From the NCBI GenBank assembly GCA_017460665.1, contig JAFUAO010000017.1, positions 1 through 64,000 of the forward strand: a stretch of DNA of 64,000 nt, read 5' to 3'. The first letter of the stretch is position 1. Each line of letters starts with the position of its first letter. The translations under genes were made by a program, and so were the position numbers. This DNA comes from Ruminococcus sp. (GTDB taxonomy: Bacteria > Bacillota > Clostridia > Oscillospirales > Ruminococcaceae). Below the pieces are notes generated by a model. It was given only the letters and a program-made list of their open reading frames with translations. It was not told the DNA's origin and did no database searches. This document shows positions 1 through 8,065 of the stretch, one piece after another.

Positions 1-42
1 CAACATGGGTATATGATTGTGGTGCTATTTTATCAAAATTAG

Positions 43-90
43 AAATCGGCTATATGGCGTCGTTTTTGCTGCTATATAGCCGATTTTTTA
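43..90 (+). terminator. Rho-independent terminator, plus strand
   Basis: A perfect 13-bp stem (43-55 pairs with 74-86) with an 18-nt loop is followed by a run of six T on the plus strand. It would end a plus-strand transcript coming from outside the window. The minus-strand T-run is poor, so it may serve trxB only weakly. The rest of 1-178 shows no gene. Confidence 0.75.
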
Positions 91-178
91 TTCCTTCACG
101 GCTTGATTTTGCTTCTTTTAGTGGCAAACTTGGGTTATAGCTCAGGGCGAGCTTTTTGTCAAGGGCAGATCCCGACTT

Positions 179-1075
179 TTACGCAAGGTACTTTATGGCC
201 TCAGTTGCGGCAACTGCACCGTCTGCGGTGGCAGTTACCAGCTGGCGGACGTCCTTGACACGGTTGTCGCCTGCAACGAAGATCCCGGCGGACCTTGTGC
301 GGCAGTTCTCCCCTGCCACGGCATAGCCTGCGCCGTCAAGCTCGACAACGGAGGCGAAGTTCTGGTTCTCGGGGACCCTTCCCACGGCCACGAACAGGCC
401 GTTGACCTCGATCTGAGAGACATTGCCCTCGTTGTCGGTGACCTCTATTGCCTTCAGCTTTTTCTCAGCCACAAGGCCGGTCACACGGCTGTTCATCACA
501 AGCTCCACGTTCTCACGCTCCTTGAGCCGTGAAACGGTGGTCTCGTCGCCTCTGAACTGATCCCGGCGGTGTATGATGTAGACCTTTTCCGCAAGATCAG
601 CAAGGTAGAGCGCATCCTCCAGAGCGGTGTTGCCTCCGCCCACAACAGCGACCCTCTTCTTCCGGTAGAAGGCTCCGTCGCAGGTGGCGCAGTAGGAGAC
701 TCCCCTGCCCACCAGCTCGTCCTCGCCCTCTACTCCCAGCTTCCTGTTCTCGGAGCCGGTAGCAAGGATCACAGCTCTGCCCTCATAGCGGTTTTTGGCC
801 GTGACGACGGTCTTGATCTGGCCGTCTTCGATGCCTGTCACCTTCTCAAACACGAACTCAGCGCCCAGGCCCTTGGCCTGCTCATAGATCTGAGTCGCAA
901 GGTCGAATCCGGAGATATGTGCTGCCGAGGGGTAGTTCTCCACATCGGGAGTATTTATGATCTGGCCGCCGTAGCTGGCAGCCTCCAGCACCAGCACGCT
1001 CTTCCCGGCACGGCGTCCGTAGATAGCGGCGGTCATGCCGGCAGGACCGGCTCCCACAATGATGATGTCGTACAT
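179..1075 (-). CDS. trxB: Thioredoxin reductase
   Basis: 298-residue FAD/NADPH disulfide reductase that recharges thioredoxin in the cytoplasm. Visible are the N-terminal FAD-binding GAGPAGMTAAIYGRRAG, the redox-active CATC (in SYCATCDGAF, about residue 130), the NADPH-binding GGGNTALEDALYL and the C-terminal FAD motif VFVAGD-like (IFVAGDNR). Length is slightly under the usual 305-320 of the family but all motifs are present. The ATG directly abuts the trxA stop, and a GGAGGG ribosome binding site lies inside the trxA end, so it is translationally coupled. It is the last gene of gpx-trxA-trxB and would supply electrons to the thioredoxin that regenerates the peroxidase. Confidence 0.96.
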   Translation of the reverse strand: MYDIIIVGAGPAGMTAAIYGRRAGKSVLVLEAASYGGQIINTPDVENYPSAAHISGFDLATQIYEQAKGLGAEFVFEKVTGIEDGQIKTVVTAKNRYEGRAVILATGSENRKLGVEGEDELVGRGVSYCATCDGAFYRKKRVAVVGGGNTALEDALYLADLAEKVYIIHRRDQFRGDETTVSRLKERENVELVMNSRVTGLVAEKKLKAIEVTDNEGNVSQIEVNGLFVAVGRVPENQNFASVVELDGAGYAVAGENCRTRSAGIFVAGDNRVKDVRQLVTATADGAVAATEAIKYLA

Positions 1076-1390
1076 TCAGATCCCTCCGACCATTTCCTCG
1101 ATAGCGTCCTTCTGCTTGATACCGATGCTCCTTGCGGCCTCCTCGCCGTTTTTGAATACAACGAGGCAGGGAATGGAAGAAACGTCGTACTCGTCCGCAA
1201 GCTCGTCCTCGTCGTCGATGTTGATAGAAACGAACTTCACGTCCTCACGCTGTCCGGAGAGCTCCTCCAGGATCGGGCGCATGGCCTTGCAGGGGCCGCA
1301 CCAGTCAGCGTAGAAATCAGCCACTACCGGCTTGTCCGAGGAGAGGACCTCCTCCGGGAACGTATCCTTATTTACCTCGATAACTGCCAT
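1076..1390 (-). CDS. trxA: Thioredoxin
   Basis: 104-residue classical thioredoxin. The active site WCGPC is preceded by VADFYADWCGPCK at about residue 30, and the cis-Pro loop is SSIPCLVVF (a Cys follows the cis-Pro, a small departure from the usual SIPTL). It is a general dithiol donor in the cytoplasm. It lies between a Cys-type glutathione peroxidase homologue and trxB in one operon, which suggests its main local client is the peroxidase. Confidence 0.96.
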   Translation of the reverse strand: MAVIEVNKDTFPEEVLSSDKPVVADFYADWCGPCKAMRPILEELSGQREDVKFVSINIDDEDELADEYDVSSIPCLVVFKNGEEAARSIGIKQKDAIEEMVGGI

Positions 1391-1410
1391 ATCTATGCTC
1401 CTTTCTCAGC

Positions 1411-1953
1411 TCAGATGAGCTCTGCGATGTCTGCGTCGATGTCCTCCGGGGGAGCTGTGGGGCTGTAGCGCTTTACAACGTTGCCCTCCCTGTCCACCAG
1501 GAACTTTGTGAAGTTCCAGAGGATGTCTCCGGGCTTCTGGCAGGTCTTGCTGATCTTTTCGATAGCCTTGACAGCCATTTTGTTTTTCAGGCCCTTCACC
1601 TCGGAGTCCTCGGGGGCGGCGGCCTTAAGTATAGTGAACACAGGTGACTCGTTCTCGCCGTTGACATCTACCTTAGCAAGCTGGTCGAACTGTGTCTTGT
1701 ATCTTGCTGTACAGAACTCATGGATCTCACTGTCAGTTCCGGGAGCCTGGTTCCCGAACTGATTGCAGGGGAAATCGAGCACCTCGAACCCCTGATCGTG
1801 ATACTTCTCATAGAGCTTCTCGATACCCTCATACTGAGGAGTAAAGCCGCAGCCGGTAGCTGTATTGACGATGAGCAGCACCTTGCCCTTCATATCAGCG
1901 AGATCAAGCTCGCCCTCTTTTCTCTTCTTGACTTTCAGATCGTAGATCGACAT
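1411..1953 (-). CDS. gpx: Cys-type glutathione peroxidase, probably thioredoxin-dependent
   Basis: 180-residue peroxidase of the GPx fold that reduces hydroperoxides. The peroxidatic residue is Cys, not selenocysteine, in NTATGCGFTPQY. The Gln of FPCNQFGNQ and the Trp-Asn of DILWNFTKFLVD complete the catalytic tetrad. The Cys in FPCNQF is the usual resolving Cys of thioredoxin-dependent members, which fits the downstream trxA and trxB. First gene of the operon, with an AGGAGG ribosome binding site and its own promoter about 55 bases upstream. Confidence 0.93.
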   Translation of the reverse strand: MSIYDLKVKKRKEGELDLADMKGKVLLIVNTATGCGFTPQYEGIEKLYEKYHDQGFEVLDFPCNQFGNQAPGTDSEIHEFCTARYKTQFDQLAKVDVNGENESPVFTILKAAAPEDSEVKGLKNKMAVKAIEKISKTCQKPGDILWNFTKFLVDREGNVVKRYSPTAPPEDIDADIAELI

Positions 1954-2003
1954 ACACTATTCCTCCTTTTATCATTTTGGGTATTTGCTTCGTGTACAAT
2001 TAG

Positions 2004-2032
2004 ATTGTATCAAATTAAATTTCATTTGTCAA
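2004..2032 (-). promoter_or_regulatory. Promoter of gpx-trxA-trxB
   Basis: On the minus strand TTGACA and TACAAT are separated by 17 bases, with a TG just upstream of the -10. It lies about 50 bases from the gpx start. Confidence 0.8.
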
Positions 2033-2137
2033 GAGCTTTTCCAAAAATTCACACTTTGTTAACATTCTCCCCCCTCCGCTCCTATTATGGACCGCTTTTT
2101 TGCAGATCATTCCGATCCCGAACGCTCCGCTCGGAAT

Positions 2138-2166
2138 AAAAAAGAAGACGCCTCCCCCGGAGGCGC
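2138..2166 (-). terminator. Terminator after the small membrane protein gene
   Basis: GC-rich stem (GCGCCTCC paired with GGAGGCGT across a CCC/GGG loop) followed on the minus strand by CTTCTTTTTT. Confidence 0.7.
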
Positions 2167-2170
2167 CGTT

Positions 2171-2608
2171 TCAGTCCTTGGCAAAAACAGTGTATATGTA
2201 GAGCGCTCCGTCCAGTGCGAGGGCTCCGCCGAAGAGCATCAGCAGCACCATGGACGATGAGGTCAGGAATATGAGCTGCATAACTGCGATGAGTATGGCC
2301 AAAAGTCCGCCGCCGGCGACTGCTCCGAAGGAAAGGGACCTCTCCAGCTCAGTGGGCGTGAAGAGCCTGCCCTTCTTTTTCAGCAGGATCATGTTCACGA
2401 AGCCGTAGATCATGGCACCTGCGGCGATTATCTGGAGGATCGCAGCTAAGACACGGATAGCGCCTCCTGTGAAGCCGCCCTCTGGCCCGAGGAATATCAC
2501 CAGTGCGATGATGTGCATGGCAGCTCCTATATGTGCAGCCGCTGACCAGGGCCTCAGCTTCGACACCGGCACCTGGAGCTGGTATTTTTCTTTGCTGTTG
2601 TTACTCAT
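2171..2608 (-). CDS. Small four-helix membrane protein of unknown function
   Basis: 145 residues with four hydrophobic segments (about 24-45, 50-75, 92-113 and 118-140) and a short hydrophilic N-terminus. A basic KKKGR loop between segments 2 and 3 suggests a cytoplasmic side. I do not recognise the family. It is a single-gene transcript with its own TTGCAA-N17-TATAAT promoter and terminator, and an AAGGAATGATG leader before the ATG. Confidence 0.75.
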   Translation of the reverse strand: MSNNSKEKYQLQVPVSKLRPWSAAAHIGAAMHIIALVIFLGPEGGFTGGAIRVLAAILQIIAAGAMIYGFVNMILLKKKGRLFTPTELERSLSFGAVAGGGLLAILIAVMQLIFLTSSSMVLLMLFGGALALDGALYIYTVFAKD

Positions 2609-2659
2609 ATCATCATTCCTTATTTGAGAATTTGCCTTTCGGGAGATCTCCCTTCATTT

Positions 2660-2688
2660 ATTATAACACAGTCCTCAGGAAATTGCAA
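2660..2688 (-). promoter_or_regulatory. Promoter of the small membrane protein gene
   Basis: Minus strand TTGCAA-N17-TATAAT with extended -10 TGT. Confidence 0.7.
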
Positions 2689-2697
2689 GGCCGCACA

Positions 2698-4479
2698 CTA
2701 TATATTAGTATCCTTTTTTCTGTCATTATCTGTGAGCAGAGAAGTGTTCACAAGGTCGTGGTGGAGCCTTCCAAGGTCGTTCCTTGTGGACTTGTCCCGG
2801 CTCCCGCTGTATATGTAGCCGATACTGCGCATATAGGCGTTCCAGCGGCAGTGCTCAAGGTCTCTGACCTGATCCACGTCCGGGTCCTCACCTGTAAGGA
2901 CTCCGCAGCCCACTCTTGCTCTTTGGTGTATGGCAGAGGCGATCGATGAGCGGAAATTGTACTCATACCGCCAGAATTCCTCCTCGCTGCCCCAAGCAAG
3001 GTGCCTTTTCAGAGCCTGATCCACCAGCTCAGAATTGATGACCACGTTCTCAGAGAACGAATCGTCCAAGTCGCCTATGCACTGTATGTCGTAGGAGCTG
3101 TTCCTCAGATCCACGGCGTCATTGACCACCTCGGCGGTATCCGTATCGTGGACCACAGCCTGTATCACAGGGTGGATCCCCATTTGCTCGCAGAAGGCTC
3201 TTGCGTCCACGGCCGCCCGGATATTCCTCTCGTCGCTTCCAAGGGAAACGATGATCCTTGTGGGAGGAAGTCCCTTCTTGAAGGCCTCGATGAAGGAGCG
3301 GGTGAAAACGTCCGTCCCGGAATGTATCGTGATCTTGTACTTGGCCTCGCCCTCGTCGGTGCTGCCGTTGTGCTCGGGAGCCATTAGCTCGGGACAGATG
3401 TAGGCGAAGTGCTCCTCCGCCAAGGGATCCGCCTCGTAGACGTCGATGTTGATGAAGTAGCCCTTCATCTGGCCGTACCACGCAAGGGACCTTACCATTG
3501 CAGAGCCGTAGCGCCCCATTCCCAGCACCGTGACGTTCACGGGGACCGTGCCGGGCCCCCGACCGTGGATCTCCTTGGCGTCCAGGAAGAGCCTTCCGCT
3601 GTCCTCCCAGAGGATCCGGTCGATAAGGGACTGTGCCTCATTGACCCGTCGAACACGGAGCTGTCCGGTCTTTGCCTCGGCAACGGCGATCTCGCTCTCT
3701 ACGCTGTCGGAGAAGATGTAGAGGGTGGTCCTCTTGCGGCTGCTGAACTTTTCTATCAGCTTCATGGACTGAGAGATGTTCTCGCTCTCGTCTGTGCCGA
3801 CAGCGAAAATGGAGATCTCGGCAGAGCTGCTGTGCCGTGAGAAGTCCACCGCAAGCACGTCCTTCTTGAAGCAGATCGCTCCCAGAGCCTTTGCAGCGTC
3901 ATAGCGCTCGGCAGAGACCTCGTCATCGCCGGGGAACACATCGGTGAAAACGATCGCAGCACGGCGGTGGCCCATGCGAAGATCCCTTGCAAGAGCCAGC
4001 GAGCGGTCGTTGAGCTCAGTGAAAATGTAAGCGTCACGGTACCACCTGATCAGGTATCTGCGGTAGGCGGAGAAATTGATCAGGAAGGAAACGATGAAGC
4101 CGAAGGTCAGCACAGGTGCCGCCGCTGACAGGACTGCCATGGTCAGAGAGTAGGCCCCGGCTAACCGTGAGCCGCTCTCGTTCACAGTGGAGAGGATCAT
4201 CTCTGCGTCGGAGTCCATGGAAAAGACCTGAAGAGAGTTCACAAGGGCCAGCATACCGGTCTTGACGGCTCCGGCAGCGCCCCCTGTCTCGTCGAAGATC
4301 ACGGTCTTGTAAACGGGGATCAGCCCGATATAGGCCGAGATGAACGTTCCTCCCAAAAGAATGTTGAGAGGAGTCATGATCGGGGTCTTCTTCTCAGGCC
4401 GAAGGGCCAGCCAGACCGCTCCGCAGACCGACGCTGCGATCACGGCGGTCATCAGCCAAAAGCAAATATCCCAGCACAT
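2698..4479 (-). CDS. Membrane protein with TrkA/RCK-like nucleotide-binding region and C-terminal RyR domain
   Basis: 593 residues. Three hydrophobic segments lie in the first 140 residues (about 5-27, 36-60 and 110-140). They are followed by a TrkA-N/RCK-like region that begins with YIFTELNDRSLALARDL and contains a second Rossmann-type loop VLGMGRYGSAMVRSL near residue 315. The last 53 residues (LEHCRWNAYMRSIGY ... HHDLV) match the RyR (ryanodine-receptor repeat) signature, which opens with a conserved EH.RWNA. In bacteria RyR domains occur with TrkA-like and nucleotide-signalling proteins; ligand and role here are not known. The ATG has an AAGGAG site and lies 12 bases after the stop of the amidohydrolase, so the two form an operon. 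A channel-like or nucleotide-gated sensor is an inference. Confidence 0.75.
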   Translation of the reverse strand: MCWDICFWLMTAVIAASVCGAVWLALRPEKKTPIMTPLNILLGGTFISAYIGLIPVYKTVIFDETGGAAGAVKTGMLALVNSLQVFSMDSDAEMILSTVNESGSRLAGAYSLTMAVLSAAAPVLTFGFIVSFLINFSAYRRYLIRWYRDAYIFTELNDRSLALARDLRMGHRRAAIVFTDVFPGDDEVSAERYDAAKALGAICFKKDVLAVDFSRHSSSAEISIFAVGTDESENISQSMKLIEKFSSRKRTTLYIFSDSVESEIAVAEAKTGQLRVRRVNEAQSLIDRILWEDSGRLFLDAKEIHGRGPGTVPVNVTVLGMGRYGSAMVRSLAWYGQMKGYFINIDVYEADPLAEEHFAYICPELMAPEHNGSTDEGEAKYKITIHSGTDVFTRSFIEAFKKGLPPTRIIVSLGSDERNIRAAVDARAFCEQMGIHPVIQAVVHDTDTAEVVNDAVDLRNSSYDIQCIGDLDDSFSENVVINSELVDQALKRHLAWGSEEEFWRYEYNFRSSIASAIHQRARVGCGVLTGEDPDVDQVRDLEHCRWNAYMRSIGYIYSGSRDKSTRNDLGRLHHDLVNTSLLTDNDRKKDTNI

Positions 4480-4491
4480 AGCTATCGCTCC

Positions 4492-5766
4492 TTATGAAAA
4501 GTATTTCTTCTGGATCCGTCTTACCTCGCTGTAGACACGCTCACGGTCGATAGTCAGCAGCTCCCTGTTCTTCATCAGGAGCTTTCCGCCGGCCATGACC
4601 GAGACTACCTCAGAGCCGTTGGCTGAGTAGCAAAGGGAGGATACCACGTTGTTGTTGGGGAAGAGAGAGCTGGCGTTCAGGTCAAGGAAGATCAGGTCGG
4701 CCTCTGCGCCCTCGGCGATAACGCCCAGCCTGCCCTCCAAACCAAGGGCCTTTGCAGCGTTCACGGTGGCCATCGCAATCACCTGATCTGCGGAGAGCAC
4801 TGTGCAGTCTGCCGAAGCGCCCTTCTGCATAAGAGACAGCAGAGCCATTTCCCGGAACATATTCAGAGTATTGTTGCTGGAGACGCCGTCTGTTCCGATA
4901 CAAACGTTTATCCCCATGCCAAGGTACTTCGCAACCGGTGCGATACCGTTGCCCAGCTTGGCGTTGCTGGCAGGGTTGGTCACTATGGTCGAGCCTGATC
5001 TGCGGATCTGCTCAGCGTCGCTGTCGGAGAGGTGTACGCAGTGGGCAAGGATCGCTCCGCCCTCAAGGAAGCCGGTGTCTGCCATTATCTCAACGGGAGA
5101 GCGTCCGTACTTGCCCTTGGCGTTCTCCACCTCGCCTATGCTCTCGGAAAGGTGGGTCTCCTTCAGCAGTCCCAGCTCCGCCGCCAGCTCAGAGATCTGG
5201 CGGTACATATTATCATTGCAGCTATAGATCGCATGAGGTGCAAGGGCGAAGGAGATCATATCGCTGCCGTACTTCTCCCTCTCACGGAGAGCCTGCTCCA
5301 GGCGCTCACGGCCGTCGCCATTCAGATCCGACCCCACAAGTCCCCTGCCGATCACCGCACGGAGGCCGGACTCGGCCGCCGCCTGACAGGAGCTGCCCTC
5401 GAACATATGCATATCCACGAAGCAGGTGGTGCCGGTCTGGATCATCTCGATGCATGAGAGCAGGTTGGTCCAAAGCATATCCTCACGCTCAAGAGTGTCC
5501 TCAACGGGCATGATCCGCTGGAACAGCCACTCGTCGAAGCTCACATCGTCGGCGTAGTTCCGGAAGATCGACATATAGGCGTGGGTGTGCATATTCACAA
5601 GGCCGGGCATGACGAGCTGTCCGGCGGCATAGATGATCTCGTATTCTCCCTCCTTCGGGGGAAGGAAGCTCAGCCTTCCGCCGGTGACGTAGAGATCCTT
5701 CTCCTCGGTGTAGTACCTTCCGTTATCGCAAAGCAGGACAAGTCCGCCCTTTATAAGATAGTTCAT
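4492..5766 (-). CDS. Amidohydrolase, MTA/SAH/5'-deoxyadenosine deaminase-like
   Basis: 424-residue metal-dependent hydrolase of the TrzN/MtaD/SsnA type. It shows the amino-terminal metal site NMHTHAYMS (HxH), the KETHLSES histidine, the third histidine in ILAHCVHLS and the catalytic Asp in GTDGVSSNNTLNMF. Members deaminate adenine nucleosides such as S-adenosylhomocysteine, methylthioadenosine or 5'-deoxyadenosine; the substrate cannot be read from sequence. The gene opens a two-gene operon with the RyR-domain protein. An S-adenosylhomocysteinase lies 1 kb away on the other strand, so adenosyl by-product salvage is plausible. It has a GGAGG ribosome binding site. Confidence 0.85.
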   Translation of the reverse strand: MNYLIKGGLVLLCDNGRYYTEEKDLYVTGGRLSFLPPKEGEYEIIYAAGQLVMPGLVNMHTHAYMSIFRNYADDVSFDEWLFQRIMPVEDTLEREDMLWTNLLSCIEMIQTGTTCFVDMHMFEGSSCQAAAESGLRAVIGRGLVGSDLNGDGRERLEQALREREKYGSDMISFALAPHAIYSCNDNMYRQISELAAELGLLKETHLSESIGEVENAKGKYGRSPVEIMADTGFLEGGAILAHCVHLSDSDAEQIRRSGSTIVTNPASNAKLGNGIAPVAKYLGMGINVCIGTDGVSSNNTLNMFREMALLSLMQKGASADCTVLSADQVIAMATVNAAKALGLEGRLGVIAEGAEADLIFLDLNASSLFPNNNVVSSLCYSANGSEVVSVMAGGKLLMKNRELLTIDRERVYSEVRRIQKKYFS

Positions 5767-5794
5767 AGATTACCTCCAAATAGTGTATATTATG

Positions 5795-5823
5795 ATTATA
5801 CCATGATCCGGCAGAAAGTTCAA
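5795..5823 (-). promoter_or_regulatory. Promoter of the amidohydrolase operon
   Basis: Minus strand TTGAAC-N17-TATAAT with TGG before the -10, about 30 bases from the ATG. Confidence 0.75.
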
Positions 5824-5898
5824 CAGATATTTTTCCGCCGAAAAATCGGGGGAAAGCCCTGCCGAAGAAAAAAATATCAGAATTTTTGCAAAATATAC

Positions 5899-5927
5899 TT
5901 GACATTTAGAAAAATATAGTGTATACT
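5899..5927 (+). promoter_or_regulatory. Promoter of the XRE regulator operon
   Basis: TTGACA-N17-TATACT ending 46 bases before the ATG at 5974. Confidence 0.8.
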
Positions 5928-5973
5928 ATAGTCACAGGATAGCTATACTGTACACACATAGAAGGAGTTGCCC

Positions 5974-6192
5974 ATGAAAAACAAAAAAATGAAGATCTCC
6001 AGAATGGAGAACGACATGAATCAACAGCAGCTCGCCGACGCCGTTGGGGTAACAAGGCAGACGATCAGCATGATAGAGTCCGGGAACTACAACCCGACAC
6101 TGAACCTGTGCATCGCTATCTGCCGTGTGCTCGGCAAAACTCTTGACGAACTGTTCTGGACCGAAAATGAGGAGGATCACCATGAAAACTGA
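5974..6192 (+). CDS. Small XRE-family transcriptional regulator
   Basis: 72 residues, essentially only a helix-turn-helix of the YozG/Cro-like type (MNQQQLADAVGVTRQTISMIESGNYNPTL, split here: LADAVGVTRQT is the first and second helix). The ATG at 5974 is preferred over an upstream TTG because AGAAGGAG sits 6-7 bases before it. The last 11 bases overlap the following membrane protein gene. Such pairs are commonly autoregulated; the operator is not visible with certainty. Confidence 0.9.
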   Translation: MKNKKMKISRMENDMNQQQLADAVGVTRQTISMIESGNYNPTLNLCIAICRVLGKTLDELFWTENEEDHHEN

Positions 6193-6727
6193 TAAGACCA
6201 AGCTGGAAAAATACGTTTCCGATAACCTGATGAGCAAGCCCGGCCTGCCCGATGAGCGCCAGCTCAAGCAGACCTCTAACGCCTTTATGACGGGACTTGC
6301 CTTTGCGATGCTTTTCGACATCGCTATGATGATATTTTACTTCGTAAAGCACGAGACTGAAAAGGCCTATCCATATCTTGCCCAGCTCCTTGTGATCTGC
6401 GGAGGCTTCTGCATCGCCTCCATGGGCAATAAGGATCCAGGCCTACCTATGACCCTCTGGGGCCGCAGCATACCCGTTGAAAAGACCGGGAGCGCCTTTG
6501 CAAAGCGGCTGCTGCACTGCATTATCGAGGCTGCTGCTTTTTCCGCTGCTCTCATGGCCTTCAATATCTATGACGGCGGAAAGTTCGGCAGCTCTATGAT
6601 CATCGAGACCCTGCTGTCCTTCCTGATCTTCACGGGGATCGAGGTGCTGATCTGTGAGTTCAGAGTAAAGCGCTACCGCAAGGCTCAGGAAAAACTGGAT
6701 CAGGAGGAGAACGACCTGGAGGACTGA
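6182..6727 (+). CDS. Membrane protein paired with the XRE regulator
   Basis: 181 residues with four hydrophobic segments (about 31-53, 62-80, 100-120 and 128-150) and charged ends. The ATG overlaps the end of the regulator gene by 11 bases and an AGGAGG site lies just upstream, so the two are co-translated. Small membrane proteins of this kind often accompany short XRE regulators in Firmicutes; function unknown. The C-terminal 25 residues are highly charged and probably cytoplasmic. Confidence 0.8.
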   Translation: MKTDKTKLEKYVSDNLMSKPGLPDERQLKQTSNAFMTGLAFAMLFDIAMMIFYFVKHETEKAYPYLAQLLVICGGFCIASMGNKDPGLPMTLWGRSIPVEKTGSAFAKRLLHCIIEAAAFSAALMAFNIYDGGKFGSSMIIETLLSFLIFTGIEVLICEFRVKRYRKAQEKLDQEENDLED

Positions 6728-6749
6728 GACATCTTTTCGGCCGTACCCG

Positions 6750-6778
6750 TTGCATTTTTTTCCTGATGATGTTATAAT
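6750..6778 (+). promoter_or_regulatory. Promoter of ahcY
   Basis: TTGCAT-N17-TATAAT with TGT before the -10, 35 bases upstream of the ATG. Confidence 0.8.
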
Positions 6779-6813
6779 AGTCTTACAAGTTTTTTTGAAA
6801 GGAAATAAAAGCT

Positions 6814-8061
6814 ATGAGCATTATCAGAGACCCTTCCCTCTGGGAGAGCGGCGCACGCAAGATCCAGTGGGTAAAGCAGAATATGTCGATCCTCCGCAGC
6901 ATAGAGGAGGATTTCCTCAGAGACAAGCCCTTCACAGGCCTGAAGGTGGCGCTGTCGATCCACCTGGAGGCAAAGACAGCCTACCTGTGCAAGGTGCTGG
7001 CGGCCGGAGGTGCGGAGATGTACATAACCGGCAGCAATCCCCTGTCCACTCAGGACGACGTGGCGGCGGCACTGGTACACGACGGGCTGAACGTTTTCGC
7101 CTGGCACGGAGCTACGGCTCAGGAGTACCATGAGCACATCTCTGAGGTGGTCAAGATCGGTCCCAACATCATCATCGACGACGGCGGCGATCTTGTCAAC
7201 CTTATCCACAACGAGTATCCGGAGCTGATCCCCAACGTGATCGGCGGCTGTGAGGAGACCACCACCGGCATCATCAGGCTCATCGCCATGAACAAGGCCG
7301 GCGAGCTGAAATTCCCCATGGCTCTGGTAAACGACGCTCGCTGCAAGCACCTCTTCGACAACCGCTACGGCACAGGTCAGTCTGTCTGGGACGGCATAAA
7401 CCGCACGACTAACCTGATCGTTGCCGGAAAATACGTTGTCGTGGCAGGCTACGGCTGGTGCGGAAAGGGCGTCGCCATGAGAGCAAAGGGCCTCGGCGCA
7501 AAGGTCATCATCACTGAGATCGAGCCCGTCAAGGCTCTGGAGGCTGCTATGGACGGCTTCACCGTGATGAAGATGGAGGAGGCCGCTAAGATCGGCGACT
7601 TCTTCGTGACCGTTACAGGCTGCAAGGACGTTATCACAGAGAAGTCCTTCCTCAACATGAAGGACGGCGCTATCCTCTGCAACGCCGGGCATTTCGACTG
7701 CGAGGTGGACGTAGCTTGGCTCAGGGAGAACTGCGTTTCCACATGGCTGGCAAGGAACAACATCGACGGCTTCAAACTTTCCAACGGCAACAGCGTCTAC
7801 GTTATCGGCGAGGGCAGGCTCGTGAACCTTGCCGCCGGCGACGGACACCCTGCCGAGATCATGGATATGTCCTTCGGGATCCAGGCTCTGACGGCCGCTT
7901 ATCTGGCAAATAACCGTGACAAGCTCACCGACATGATCATCAACGTTCCCGACGAGGTGGACAACGAGGTGGCCGACAGAAAGCTCAGGTTCTGGGGGAT
8001 CCAGATCGACAAGCTCACTCCCGAGCAGGAGGAGTACCTGAGCAGCTGGCAGGTGGACTGA
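6814..8061 (+). CDS. ahcY: Adenosylhomocysteinase (SAH hydrolase)
   Basis: 415-residue NAD-dependent enzyme that splits S-adenosylhomocysteine into homocysteine and adenosine. The N-terminal substrate region contains IHLEAKTAYL and the motif FAWHGATAQEY. NAD-binding GYGWCGKGVAMRAKGLGA follows near residue 210, and the C-terminus ends in the conserved dimer/NAD segment. AAAGGAA precedes the ATG. It is followed after 4 bases by a TrmH-family methyltransferase, whose by-product is its substrate. Together with the Met-pathway genes 40 kb away it makes homocysteine from both new and recycled sulfur. Confidence 0.95.
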   Translation: MSIIRDPSLWESGARKIQWVKQNMSILRSIEEDFLRDKPFTGLKVALSIHLEAKTAYLCKVLAAGGAEMYITGSNPLSTQDDVAAALVHDGLNVFAWHGATAQEYHEHISEVVKIGPNIIIDDGGDLVNLIHNEYPELIPNVIGGCEETTTGIIRLIAMNKAGELKFPMALVNDARCKHLFDNRYGTGQSVWDGINRTTNLIVAGKYVVVAGYGWCGKGVAMRAKGLGAKVIITEIEPVKALEAAMDGFTVMKMEEAAKIGDFFVTVTGCKDVITEKSFLNMKDGAILCNAGHFDCEVDVAWLRENCVSTWLARNNIDGFKLSNGNSVYVIGEGRLVNLAAGDGHPAEIMDMSFGIQALTAAYLANNRDKLTDMIINVPDEVDNEVADRKLRFWGIQIDKLTPEQEEYLSSWQVD

Positions 8062-8065
8062 CCAG

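Noticed and set aside
569..1468. Long open frame on the plus strand opposite trxB and trxA
   Set aside because: It is the antisense shadow of two certain genes, has no ribosome binding site and no family resemblance. The same holds for frames such as 6772-8076 (-), 12533-13744 (-), 13856-14860 (+) and 61743-63512 (+).
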